Shown one piece after another: positions 7,732 to 15,329 of a stretch of DNA of 64,000 nt (its first letter is position 1; each line of letters begins with the position of its first letter). The stretch lies in NCBI RefSeq assembly GCF_009937975.1, contig NZ_AP018441.1, positions 1,178,001-1,242,000 on the forward strand, given 5' to 3'. The stretch comes from Undibacterium sp. YM2 (GTDB taxonomy: Bacteria > Pseudomonadota > Gammaproteobacteria > Burkholderiales > Burkholderiaceae_D). The notes beneath the pieces were generated by a model. That model searched no databases. It was not told where the DNA came from and worked only from the letters and a program-made list of their open reading frames with translations. The position numbers and the translations under genes are program-made.

Positions 7732-9094
7732 ATGCCTTGAATGGAATAAATGCCTCGACCACGGTGCCAATATTTTTCTCACCAGGTTTGACAGAGAAAC
7801 TGCCGCCCAACAGCAGGGCACGTTCGCGCATGCCCAGGATGCCATGCGATTTTGGCTTGGTGAAGGCTTCTTTCTGTATGCCTATGCCATTGTCCAGAAC
7901 CTGCAGCCACAAACCTTTGTCGGTACGTTTCAGGCTGATCTTGACCTCGGTAGCCTGCGCATACTTGATGACGTTGTTCAGCGATTCCTGGGTAATGCGG
8001 AACAAGGCTATTGACCAGGCAGGGTCTATGGTGTCGAAGTCTTCTGTAATATCGGTTACATAAGACAAACCGGCCATTGCCGTCGCCTCTTCGCAATAGT
8101 GCTGTATGGATGCAGACAGTCCAAGGTTGTCGAGCATGCTGGGGCGCAAATCTTCTATGATGCGTCGCTTCAAATCCACCGTGTCGAGCAGGGCGCGCTT
8201 GGTTCTTTGCAATTGCCTGGCCAGTTCTGGTTCCTTGTCCTTGAGCTTTTCTGTAACGACCGAGATATCCATGCTGATCGCCGTCAGGTTTGACCCCATC
8301 TCATCATGCAATTCCCTGGCGAGTTTGGCTTTTTCCTTTTCCGATACGTTCAGCAAATGATGTGACAGTACAGATAATTGTTCTGTGCGTTTTAATACTG
8401 TGCTCTCGAGATTGTCGTTGGCTATCTTCAAGGCATTTTCTATGCCGCGCTGCTTGTAAAAACTGCGGTAGATCAGGCGGTAAAACAGGATCAGCACCAG
8501 CAGGGCTATGCTATTGGTCGCCGTACCAAAAAACAGGGCATCCTTGTAGTCCTTGTAAAACTTTTGACGCCTGCTTGCCAGCACCTCGTTTTCCTCTTTC
8601 TCCATGATGATATCGAGCAGGCGGATTTCATCCATGACATCCCTGCCATCACCTACCTTGGATATCTCGACGATGCCCGTCAGGCCAAATTCTCTATAGG
8701 TGGACATGGCAGATTCAAAGATCTTGGTTTTGCTGTTATACAGCCTGCGCAGTTCTGCCAGGTTCTTGATCTGTGCCGGATTATCTTGCAACAGTCTTTC
8801 GAGTTCCTTGAAATCACTTTCCAGTTTGGTCCTGGCGATTTCCCATGGGCGCAAATAAACCTCGTTGCCGGACATGAAATAACCACGCAAACTGCTTTCA
8901 GAATCCATGATGAGTAAATTGATATTCTTGAGCTTGTCTTTGACACTCCAGTTATGTTCTACCCAGTCATTATTGAACTTGAGTTTTTCCATGTTCTGGT
9001 AAGCTGAATAGGCATTGCCGATCAGGACGAAGAGACAGGTCACGAACAGGAAAGTGATGTACAGCGGTATCGAAGTCGATGCGTTTTTTTTCAT
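7730..9094 (-). CDS. CHASE3-domain sensor histidine kinase, NarX/HisKA_3 class
   Basis: 454 residues from ATG 9094, placed by GAGGG seven bases upstream. A membrane helix at about 8-28 is followed by a CHASE3-like periplasmic four-helix sensor (about 30-180, with MDSESSLRGYFMSGNEVYL), a second helix at about 188-208, a coiled coil, then a HisKA_3 dimerisation domain with the phospho-His in LARELHDEMGSNLTAI and an HATPase_c domain with NVIKYAQAT and GIGIQKEAF. Kinases of this class pair with NarL-type response regulators; the one at 9951-10583 is the natural candidate. It is divergent from a receiver-only protein gene at 9507. The signal is unknown. Confidence 0.88.
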   Translation of the reverse strand: MKKNASTSIPLYITFLFVTCLFVLIGNAYSAYQNMEKLKFNNDWVEHNWSVKDKLKNINLLIMDSESSLRGYFMSGNEVYLRPWEIARTKLESDFKELERLLQDNPAQIKNLAELRRLYNSKTKIFESAMSTYREFGLTGIVEISKVGDGRDVMDEIRLLDIIMEKEENEVLASRRQKFYKDYKDALFFGTATNSIALLVLILFYRLIYRSFYKQRGIENALKIANDNLESTVLKRTEQLSVLSHHLLNVSEKEKAKLARELHDEMGSNLTAISMDISVVTEKLKDKEPELARQLQRTKRALLDTVDLKRRIIEDLRPSMLDNLGLSASIQHYCEEATAMAGLSYVTDITEDFDTIDPAWSIALFRITQESLNNVIKYAQATEVKISLKRTDKGLWLQVLDNGIGIQKEAFTKPKSHGILGMRERALLLGGSFSVKPGEKNIGTVVEAFIPFKA

Positions 9095-9506
9095 GAAGAT
9101 TCCCTCAAATAGCAGCTGCAAGTGTCACGTGATTGTGGAAGAAAATCAGAATCTGTCATACAGACTCTCATTGCAGGCAGTATTGTGAGCCCTGGTTTTT
9201 CATCACTTGCGGTCCATGAAAAACAATACCTGAATTGATAAATTATGTGTCATAAATTTTAAGGAAATCTTGTTAGCCCCAGAAATTTGACAAGGTAGGT
9301 TTATTCCTACAAGCAATTCCGCTAAAGCTTATTGCTAATCAAGCTTAGTCTCCTTAAAATGAATTCCATTGGGCCTTTTGATGTGCAGTGGTCTTATCGA
9401 TGCGAATTTCTATTACGGTTTATTGATGCGGGTTATTAATGCAGGTTGTCAATGTGGGTTTGCGGGTAAACAAGACGAGTTTCAGTTCGTAAGAGTTTGG
9501 AACAAA
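9095..9506. other. Divergent intergenic region with palindrome
   Basis: No ORF is supported, although the frame of the downstream receiver gene is open to about 9369. It contains a GTAGG-N6-CCTAC palindrome at 9295-9310 that overlaps motif copy 3, and a pair of AAGCTT sites around 9326-9347. Confidence 0.45.
9295..9313 (+). promoter_or_regulatory. Recurrent intergenic motif TCCTACAAG, copy 3, within palindrome
   Basis: GTAGG (9295-9299) and CCTAC (9306-9310) form an inverted repeat with a 6-base spacer. TCCTACAAG is at 9305-9313. It lies about 200 bases from both the kinase start and the receiver gene start. Confidence 0.4.
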
Positions 9507-9887
9507 ATGGACGACAAAAAAAAATTAAAAGTGTTTTTAATCGAAGACGCGCAAAGAATTCGCTCAGTGCTGATTGAAGTATTGCAGCAGGCAGAAAATA
9601 TAGAAGTCATCGGTTTCGCAGAAAGTGAACAAGAGGCTTTGTATCAATTGCGCTCTATCGAGTGGGATGTCGCCATCGTCGATATAGGTTTGCGTGAAGG
9701 CAGTGGCCTGGCTGTACTGTCTGGCTTGAAAAGTGATGGGCGTCAGTATGGATCGAGGCTGGTATTTACCAGTAATCCCAGCAATGCTTTGAAAACCCGC
9801 ACCATGTCGCTGGGTGCCGAGGCCTTTTTTGACAAGTCCCGTGAAATGGACAGCCTGGTTGGTCACATCCAGGCCCTGGCTCATTAA
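9507..9887 (+). CDS. Stand-alone response-regulator receiver protein (CheY-like)
   Basis: 126 residues, all receiver domain. The acid pocket is E13-D14, the phospho-acceptor Asp is D59 in VAIVDIGLREGSG, the conserved Thr is in LVFTSN, and the Lys is in FFDKS near 109. It has no output domain, so it should act by protein-protein contact or as a phosphate sink. It starts at ATG 9507 with only a weak purine stretch upstream; the frame runs further 5' but without family similarity. It lies between a histidine kinase (divergent) and a NarL-type regulator (convergent), so it may compete with that regulator for phosphoryl groups. Confidence 0.82.
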   Translation: MDDKKKLKVFLIEDAQRIRSVLIEVLQQAENIEVIGFAESEQEALYQLRSIEWDVAIVDIGLREGSGLAVLSGLKSDGRQYGSRLVFTSNPSNALKTRTMSLGAEAFFDKSREMDSLVGHIQALAH

Positions 9888-9950
9888 GCTGCGTTTGCTG
9901 CACCCTGGCAGTTTTCCCTTCTCCCCCTTTGTTCCCGCTGTTCTGTTCGC

Positions 9951-10583
9951 TTATTCCAGCAAGTTATTCTTCATTGCGTAATATGTCAGGTCACAATTTG
10001 ACTGCAGATTCATTTTTTCCATGACGCGCGTGCGATAAGTGCTGATGGTTTTTACGCTCAGCGACAATGTCAGTGCAATGTCAGACACAGACTCGCCCTT
10101 GGCCAGCCTTAAGAATACCTGGAACTCACGGTCCGACAAATCGGTGTGCAAGGCAGTTTCTGCATCATGGTCAAAACCCTGGGCCAGAATTTCACCCACA
10201 TCTGCGCTGACATAACGGCGCCCGGTAGAAACCGTCCTGACAGCCTTGATGAGCTCGTCGGCATCACATTCCTTGTTCAGATAACCGTTGGCTCCCATTT
10301 TCAGGAGATTCACCGCATATTGCTGTGCCGGGTAGCCGCTTAAAATCAGGATAGGCAAGTCTGGCTGCCCTTGCTTGATGGTACGCAAGGTATCGATGCC
10401 ACTCTGGTCTGGCATGCTGATATCGAGCAGCATGACATCGCAAGCTTCTTTTCTGGCGATTTCCAGCGCTTCACGGCCAGTCGTTGCCTCGGCCACGACT
10501 TCAAAGTCGCTGACCTCAGAAAAGATCTGCTTGAAACCGGCCCGTACAATTTGATGGTCGTCACAGACTGCAATACGTATCAT
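9951..10583 (-). CDS. NarL/FixJ-family response regulator (UvrY/GacA-like)
   Basis: 210 residues. Receiver domain 1-120 has acid residues D8-D9, phospho-acceptor D54 (VMLLDISMPDQSG), Thr/Ser in LILSGYP and Lys in GYLNKE. A LuxR-type helix-turn-helix at about 145-205 includes LSDREFQVFLRLAKGESVSDIA and the recognition helix VKTISTYRTRVMEKM. It binds DNA when phosphorylated. Overall it resembles GacA/UvrY. It is probably the partner of the CHASE3 kinase at 7730-9094, although the receiver-only gene lies between them and the genes do not form one operon. Confidence 0.88.
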   Translation of the reverse strand: MIRIAVCDDHQIVRAGFKQIFSEVSDFEVVAEATTGREALEIARKEACDVMLLDISMPDQSGIDTLRTIKQGQPDLPILILSGYPAQQYAVNLLKMGANGYLNKECDADELIKAVRTVSTGRRYVSADVGEILAQGFDHDAETALHTDLSDREFQVFLRLAKGESVSDIALTLSLSVKTISTYRTRVMEKMNLQSNCDLTYYAMKNNLLE

Positions 10584-11012
10584 TTTCTTCCTTCAAATTT
10601 GGGAATGCGGGAATGTAGCCCATTAGTTTCAATCAGGCATCAAAACTACGATCAAAATAAAACAGCGAGTCAGATTTTAATGCTCACCGCATGTCGTTTT
10701 GCCAGGGCATGTCCGCCTTGTGTCTCTTGCCTCTGTGTATAGCATAGCACTTCGACAGAATATTGGTAAATCATCGTCAAAGTTCATTGCCGGGTGCCGT
10801 TTTGCTTGCGGTGGTAAGGGTATAGGCCATGCAGGCTAGTGCCAGCAACTGGATGAATGCCCGTCAAGGAATTTATGTCCCGTCTGCAATAAAGCAGCAA
10901 GACTGGTCTTGCTGCTTCTGAAAGGGGGATAAGGCCTGTTTGTATTCAGCTACTGCTGCGGCAGTAGCTGGGGGCGCTGGCAAGTATTGCTGGCTTGATG
11001 GCCCCAGGCTTT
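10584..11012. other. Intergenic region
   Basis: No gene is supported. It holds the upstream region of the NarL-type regulator and, at its far end, the terminator hairpin of the DUF883 gene (10892-10917). A few short open frames lack ribosome sites. Confidence 0.5.
10892..10917 (-). terminator. Terminator hairpin after DUF883 gene
   Basis: AAGCAGCAAGAC (10892-10903) is the perfect complement of GTCTTGCTGCTT (10906-10917). Read on the minus strand it is followed by a short T-rich stretch (TTTATT). It lies about 95 bases after the stop at 11013. Confidence 0.6.
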
Positions 11013-11402
11013 TCAGCGTGTCTGGCGACGGAACAAGACACCGAGCGCCACCACCGTTGCCACTGCAACACCGAGCATCGTCATCGGTTGTTTCCTGACC
11101 TGGACGCGGCAAGTGTCCAGCAATTTTACCTGGCTCGTGTACAGTTTTTCGCTATGCTCGCCGAGTTTTGTCACTGCCTGGCTGGCACCCGAAGCCAGCT
11201 TGCTGGCTGCCTGTTCTTTGATGACGTTCAGTTTTTCAGCGACCGGTTTGACTGCTTCGGCAGTTTTCTCCTGCACCTGTTCTGCCTGCGTGGGTGGATT
11301 GTCGCTGGTAGGGAAAGGAATAGCAGGGTGGTTGATGTTGTCGGCCACGGCATCATTAGCCGGGATAACAGTATTATTTGCAGTGATGGGATTGCTAGGC
11401 AT
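11013..11402 (-). CDS. DUF883/ElaB-YqjD-like membrane-anchored protein
   Basis: 129 residues; start ATG 11402 with GGAG five bases upstream. The N-terminal 40 residues are low-complexity and Pro/Asn-rich. An amphipathic Ala/Lys/Glu helix (about 42-100, EKTAEAVKPVAEKLNVIKEQ) is followed by a C-terminal membrane anchor with the typical RKQPMTMLGVAVATVVALG and a final RRQTR. E. coli relatives YqjD and ElaB are inner-membrane proteins that bind ribosomes in stationary phase. It lies in a run of small stress-type genes (BON, CsbD, DUF2383). The two neighbouring small genes on the same strand may be expressed with it. Confidence 0.75.
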   Translation of the reverse strand: MPSNPITANNTVIPANDAVADNINHPAIPFPTSDNPPTQAEQVQEKTAEAVKPVAEKLNVIKEQAASKLASGASQAVTKLGEHSEKLYTSQVKLLDTCRVQVRKQPMTMLGVAVATVVALGVLFRRQTR

Positions 11403-11471
11403 GATTACTCCTTTTTCTGGATCAGATCCAATTCACATCATGAGAGGGAACAAGGAAGCGTTCCCTCGTGA

Positions 11472-11675
11472 TTATTGAGCACCATTGCCATTGTCCGTTG
11501 CCGGGCGGCTGGCTTTTGGGGGCAAGTTGCCACCTTCACCTTCCCAGGTGCTGATTTCGGTTTTGTGCAGCTTCTTGGCAGCGTGTTTTTCGTGGTATCT
11601 CTTTTTACCGAATGCGGTCATCAACGCCCAACTGGCAAGACCGGCAACGATGAAGATGTGTTTTGTGGCTATCAT
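11472..11675 (-). CDS. Small single-span membrane protein, unknown
   Basis: 67 residues from ATG 11675, placed by AGGAG six to seven bases upstream; the frame is open much further 5' but without a site. One hydrophobic segment at the N-terminus (HIFIVAGLASWALMTAF), then a basic stretch (GKKRYHEKHAAKKLHK) and a polar tail. No family is recognised. It lies 69 bases upstream of the DUF883 gene on the same strand, so the two are probably co-transcribed and may share a stress-related role. Confidence 0.6.
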   Translation of the reverse strand: MIATKHIFIVAGLASWALMTAFGKKRYHEKHAAKKLHKTEISTWEGEGGNLPPKASRPATDNGNGAQ

Positions 11676-11737
11676 ATATTTCTCCTGGTTATGCTCATTT
11701 GCTTCATTTGCTTCGTTTTGTTTACGATAATCCGGGT

Positions 11738-11953
11738 TCAGGACCGTGAAATCGAAGTAAGGCTGTTCTGCTGACGCTTGACGCATTGTCTGATCACCTT
11801 TTGTGCATCGCTGATCGCGATCTGGCATCTGGCATTGGTCATCTTCTGATAGCCGCTGGCAAGCATTTGCTGCCTGCCAAGCAAGCGCCCGACACCCACG
11901 CCTATTGCACCCTGCAAGAAAAATATTCCACATTTAAATAGACATATGTTCAT
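11738..11953 (-). CDS. Possible small hydrophobic protein, unknown
   Basis: 71 codons from ATG 11953 with GGAG eight bases upstream, which is the main support. The N-terminal half is hydrophobic and glycine-rich (GAIGVGVGRLLGR); the rest is polar. No family is recognised. A different minus-strand frame is open across much of the same stretch, so this could be chance. If real, it is the first gene of a three-gene run with the 11472 and 11013 genes. Confidence 0.35.
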   Translation of the reverse strand: MNICLFKCGIFFLQGAIGVGVGRLLGRQQMLASGYQKMTNARCQIAISDAQKVIRQCVKRQQNSLTSISRS

Positions 11954-12488
11954 TGCGATTTCTCCGGAAAATTGGTGAATCCTGATCTATGCGTTAAGTT
12001 GGTGGACTGTAATAGTGGTAGTTCTTACCCCCGCCAGCCCTTGCCAACATCTGGCTGTAAGCGTTATCGACTTGCAATGCATACTAGCATCGGCCCCTGT
12101 ACACCCATATAGGACGCGGACGCCAGGCTTTGTAGGAATAGATGAAGTAAGCAGGCATGCGCCGCAGAAAATGCCGGTCCAGGACAGGAGTGACATGGTG
12201 GACGAAATGTCAGTCTTACTGAATCAAAAAGCCCCAGGTTCTTGCGCTCCTACATGCCTGCAAGCCCACGTCCGATACTGCTAATTGTCCCCGGGTTTTA
12301 GTATGTGCTTATGTCAGCGGGAGATATAAGCCCCTGGCGAAATTCCTGTCATGTCAGTATTTATGATGACAGGCAAGTTGTCGGCAAGCTGTTCTGTCTG
12401 TCTGCGTTCTCCGCATATTTTGCATACCTGGCAGGCAATCGTGTTCAGCACTAAGGCTGGCTAATTCACTACCAATAAAGGAAACATC
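11954..12488. other. Intergenic region upstream of DUF2383 gene
   Basis: No convincing gene. The short plus-strand frame at 12015-12284 has no ribosome site and no family look. It contains copy 4 of the recurrent motif (12129-12137) in a 31-base block resembling that at 3.47 kb. Confidence 0.5.
12129..12137 (-). promoter_or_regulatory. Recurrent intergenic motif, copy 4 (one mismatch)
   Basis: The plus strand reads TTTGTAGGA, so the minus strand is TCCTACAAA, 8 of 9 matching the other copies. Downstream on the minus strand come GTCC and GTCCTATAT, in nearly the same spacing as after copy 1. Confidence 0.35.
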
Positions 12489-12947
12489 ATGGACAACGAC
12501 GACATCATTTCTACCCTGAACGACCTGATAGAAACCAGCAAGGATGGCGAAAAAGGATTTAAAGTCTGCGCTGAAGATGCGAGTGGCCGCCATCCGCAAC
12601 TTAAAGCCATGCTGGCCGAACGTGGGCGTGAATGCGCCCTGGCAGCATCTGAACTGCAGGAACTGGTACGCAATCAGGGTGGTGACCCGGAAACCGGCAG
12701 CAGCGTATCCGGTGCCTTGCACCGTGCCTGGACCAATATCCGTACCGCCATCACCGGCAAGGACGATGAAACAGTGCTCGACGAATGCGAACGCGGTGAA
12801 GATGTCGCCGTGAAAGCCTATCGCAAAGCCCTGGAAAAAGACTTGCCTGCTCACGTACGCCTGGTGGTAGAGCGCCAGTATCAGGGCGTTCTGCGCAATC
12901 ATGACCTGATCAAAGCCCTGCGCAATCAGGTCAGGACTCATGCCTGA
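12489..12947 (+). CDS. DUF2383 (PA2169-type) four-helix-bundle protein
   Basis: 152 residues, all helical and without a signal peptide. The start MDNDDIISTLNDLIETSKDG and the motifs FKVCAEDASGRHPQLKAML, ELQELVRNQGGDPE and VVERQYQGVLRNHDLIKAL fit the PA2169 family (DUF2383), a ferritin-like helical bundle of unknown function that is often stress-induced. AAAGGA lies six bases before ATG 12489. It stands alone, ending near a good terminator at 13025-13058. The 5' gap carries the recurrent motif shared with other genes of this block. Confidence 0.8.
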   Translation: MDNDDIISTLNDLIETSKDGEKGFKVCAEDASGRHPQLKAMLAERGRECALAASELQELVRNQGGDPETGSSVSGALHRAWTNIRTAITGKDDETVLDECERGEDVAVKAYRKALEKDLPAHVRLVVERQYQGVLRNHDLIKALRNQVRTHA

Positions 12948-13024
12948 GAATGATATTGAACTCATGAGTCAATAAAGGGCCAGTAGCTTGCCCAGTATGC
13001 GAGGCAAGCCTGGCATGTTCAGAT

Positions 13025-13058
13025 AAAACCGCTGTGGCGCAAGTCCGGCGGTTTTTTT
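13025..13058 (+). terminator. Intrinsic terminator after DUF2383 gene
   Basis: AAAACCGC (13025-13032) pairs with GCGGTTTT (13048-13055) around an imperfect inner stem, followed by further T residues. Confidence 0.75.
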
Positions 13059-13096
13059 CTTATGCGTTTGCCTGCGCTCAAGCAGACAGTACCTGG

Positions 13097-13124
13097 TTCA
13101 CGCGAGCTGTAAAACAGTTATAAT
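13097..13124 (+). promoter_or_regulatory. Sigma70-like promoter abutting a start codon
   Basis: TTCACG (13097-13102), a 16-base spacer and a perfect TATAAT (13119-13124). The ATG of the next gene is at 13132, about where transcription should begin. No ribosome site lies between, so the mRNA may be leaderless. Confidence 0.5.
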
Positions 13125-13131
13125 TCACGGC

Positions 13132-13479
13132 ATGAAGAAGCTGTTCCGACTATTTTTGTTATGTGTGCTGATGCTGGCTGTCCCTATGCAGGCAGCCTTG
13201 GCCGCGTCCAGAATATGTTGTGTTACTCAGCACCAGCAAACTTCTGGCGAGCATCTGCATGCACATCATGCAGATGAATCAGCCCAACAAGCCCACAAAG
13301 CCCACCAAGCCACCATTGATCATGATGCCTCTGGCGAAGAGTGCTGTATCGCTGCCGCCATCCTGAATACACCGCTGCCCACGGCATCACTGCGTCCTAC
13401 CTCAGAAAAGATCGATCTGTTTTTTTCATCCTACGCTGGCCACATCGGCGATTGTCCTGACAAGCCTCCAAGGTTCTGA
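13132..13479 (+). CDS. His-rich secreted protein, probable metal binding
   Basis: 115 residues. A clear signal peptide (MKKLFRLFLLCVLMLAVPMQ then AALA) probably ends near residue 25. The mature part has a histidine-rich stretch (HLHAHHADESAQQAHKAHQ), and two Cys pairs (ICC at the N-terminus and ECC near residue 80). No named family is recognised; small secreted His/Cys proteins like this occur in copper or other metal operons of Burkholderiales. The following cupredoxin and CusF-like genes support a metal role. Translation may start on a leaderless mRNA, since TATAAT ends only seven bases before the ATG. Confidence 0.6.
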   Translation: MKKLFRLFLLCVLMLAVPMQAALAASRICCVTQHQQTSGEHLHAHHADESAQQAHKAHQATIDHDASGEECCIAAAILNTPLPTASLRPTSEKIDLFFSSYAGHIGDCPDKPPRF

Positions 13480-13649
13480 ATCCCAGTGATTGTATTTCCC
13501 CCTGAAATATTCAGGGCTTAATTATTCAGAGAGTAATCGTCATCGCTGCCTGCTTGCTGCGGCTGGTTATGCACGCGCATGCCATGCGCCATAATCCGCC
13601 ATCATCTGCATTAGCGTGACATATCCATCATTGGACAAGGACAAGATTC

Positions 13650-14183
13650 ATGAACACAATGCAATTAATAAACCGCACTGTATTTGCCGGCATGCTGCTG
13701 GCATCAGGTACATCCATCGCCATCGCATCCGGCACACACGCGGGTGGCCACGAGCACGAAGAGGCCACCATAGGCAAGCCTGGTAATGCTGCTGAAGTCA
13801 ACCGTACCGTCACCATAGACATGAACGATGATATGCGTTTTAGCCCGGCCAGCCTGCAAGCCAGGCAAGGTGAAACCATACGCTTCGTCATCAGCAATTC
13901 TGGCAAGCTCAAACATGAGTTCGTGTTTGGCACAGAAAAAGAGCTCAGGCAACACTATGCGTTGATGAACAAAAATCCGGAAATGGAACACAGTGACCCC
14001 AATATGATCACCCTGGCAGCCGGGCAGAGCGGCGAAGTGCTATGGCAATTCAGCAAAGCAGGAAAGATAGATTTCGCCTGCCTGCAGCCCGGCCACTACG
14101 ATGCGGGCATGAAAGGCAAAGTGCAGGTCAGTAAGGCAGGGACAGCCGCTGCAAGCACTGCCCCTTCACATCAACACCAATGA
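13650..14183 (+). CDS. Periplasmic cupredoxin-domain protein
   Basis: 177 residues. Signal peptide 1-26, then a short His/Glu-rich linker (HAGGHEHEE) and one cupredoxin fold (about 45-165). Type-1 copper ligands are visible: His in KLKHEFVFG, and the Cys-His-Met set in FACLQPGHYDAGMKG. A Met/His-containing loop (MNKNPEMEHSDPNM) may be a second copper site. The C-terminus ends in HQHQ. Such proteins shuttle or store periplasmic copper. A CusF-like gene follows within 31 bases, so they are probably one transcript. No copper-efflux ATPase or RND pump is in the window. Confidence 0.85.
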   Translation: MNTMQLINRTVFAGMLLASGTSIAIASGTHAGGHEHEEATIGKPGNAAEVNRTVTIDMNDDMRFSPASLQARQGETIRFVISNSGKLKHEFVFGTEKELRQHYALMNKNPEMEHSDPNMITLAAGQSGEVLWQFSKAGKIDFACLQPGHYDAGMKGKVQVSKAGTAAASTAPSHQHQ

Positions 14184-14214
14184 CGGTAATGAGACTGTAT
14201 TAATGAGGCTGTAT

Positions 14215-14556
14215 ATGAAATTGATCAACACATTCGCAGCAGCCATGCTGCTGGGCATGCATCTGCAAGCCGCGCATGCGCAAGAAATCAAGGCAGGCAT
14301 TGCAGATAGTAGTGCACTTGCAAGCAGCATCAGCGAGGCATCCGAGGGCGAGGTCATCAAGCTCGACAAAAGCGCTGCCAAGATCACCCTCAGGCATGGG
14401 CCCATCAAAAATCTTGATATGCCTGGCATGAGCATGGTCTTCAAAATCAGGGATGTTGCCATGCTCGACAAACTGGCAATTGGTGATAAGGTCAGGTTCA
14501 GGGCAGAGAAAATCAATGGGGCAATCTATGTGACGGAGATTCAAACCATGCAGTAG
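14215..14556 (+). CDS. CusF-like periplasmic copper chaperone
   Basis: 113 residues from ATG 14215, chosen because GAGG lies six bases upstream; an in-frame ATG at 14203 has no site. Signal peptide ends near HAQA. The mature part has a CusF-type small barrel: ITLRHGPIKNLDMPGMSMVF gives the His and two Met ligands. The Trp that caps copper in E. coli CusF (in NWPEMTM) is Met here, a variant seen in many homologues. It should pass Cu(I) within the periplasm. It lies between a cupredoxin and an NTF2-like protein gene on the same strand. Confidence 0.82.
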   Translation: MKLINTFAAAMLLGMHLQAAHAQEIKAGIADSSALASSISEASEGEVIKLDKSAAKITLRHGPIKNLDMPGMSMVFKIRDVAMLDKLAIGDKVRFRAEKINGAIYVTEIQTMQ

Positions 14557-14688
14557 TAAACGTCAATAGAAGAGATCAATAGTAGCCAACAATAGTAGCC
14601 AGAAATAATGGCCAAACCCGGGCTGATCAGGTCAGGAAAAACTTGCCTGATCAGCCTGACAAACACCAGGCAAGCCGGAGACGTACCA

Positions 14689-15117
14689 ATGAAAAAAATC
14701 GCATTTCTATTATCGATGAGCCTTTTTAGCTCTGTTGCCTGCGCCAGCGAAGCAACAGATGCGCTAGATGCATTCCACGCAGCCCTTACCAGTGGTGACA
14801 AAGCCAGGGCTGCAGAATTACTGGCGACGGATGTCGCCATCTATGAATCTGGTTATGTAGAGCGTTCAAGAGCAGAGTACGCGGGCCATCACTTGCCAGA
14901 AGACATCGCGTTTGCCAAGACCGCCAGTCGCAAAGTCTTGCAAACCAGTGAACGCATGGAAGGCAAGCTTGCCATGATCTGGCAAGAAACCGAGACCACC
15001 GCAAAACACAAGGGCAAGAATATCCACATCTTCGGTACTGAAACCAGTTTGCTCGAAAAACAGGATGGGCAATGGCGCATAGTCCATGTGCACTGGTCTT
15101 CACGCAAATCTAAATAA
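14689..15117 (+). CDS. Secreted SnoaL/DUF4440-like (NTF2-fold) protein
   Basis: 142 residues from ATG 14689 with GGAG eight bases upstream. Signal peptide 1-20 (MKKIAFLLSMSLFSSVACAS). The mature protein has the NTF2-fold pattern of DUF4440: DALDAFHAALTSGDKARAAELL, then YESGYVERSRAEY, WQETETT and a last strand QWRIVHVHWSSR. Proteins like this lack a known common activity; homologues occur in metal-resistance clusters of Proteobacteria. It is the last gene of the copper-type run, so a role in that module is plausible but inferred from position only. Confidence 0.7.
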   Translation: MKKIAFLLSMSLFSSVACASEATDALDAFHAALTSGDKARAAELLATDVAIYESGYVERSRAEYAGHHLPEDIAFAKTASRKVLQTSERMEGKLAMIWQETETTAKHKGKNIHIFGTETSLLEKQDGQWRIVHVHWSSRKSK

Positions 15118-15155
15118 GGTCTTGATGAAAGCCTGGATTTTTGCATCATCAAACT

Positions 15156-15169
15156 TTGACAAGTATCAA
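15156..15169 (+). promoter_or_regulatory. FNR/Dnr-type box upstream of lemA operon
   Basis: TTGACAAGTATCAA matches the FNR-family consensus TTGAT-N4-ATCAA at nine of ten positions. It lies 161 bases before the lemA start. An FNR-family protein would have to be encoded elsewhere, since the Crp/Fnr-type gene in this window lacks iron-sulphur cysteines. Confidence 0.35.
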
Positions 15170-15329
15170 AGCTTGATTCCCGAATTGTCCTAGTCTGCTA
15201 TCAGTGTCAATTGACGAATTGTGCGCCAGCGCACCGAAGTCGCCAGTGCTACATGTCACTATGACCATCAACAGGCAGAACAATAATCTCATGCGCTTGA
15301 ATGCGCAGATGTGATCGTGGAGAACTCAA

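Noticed and set aside
12015..12284. Plus-strand frame of 89 codons
   Set aside because: No ribosome site, Pro/Cys-rich unstructured translation, lies in an intergenic region with a repeated motif.
12354..12965. Minus-strand open frame of 203 codons over the DUF2383 gene
   Set aside because: The plus-strand gene has a ribosome site, family motifs and terminator; the antisense frame has none.
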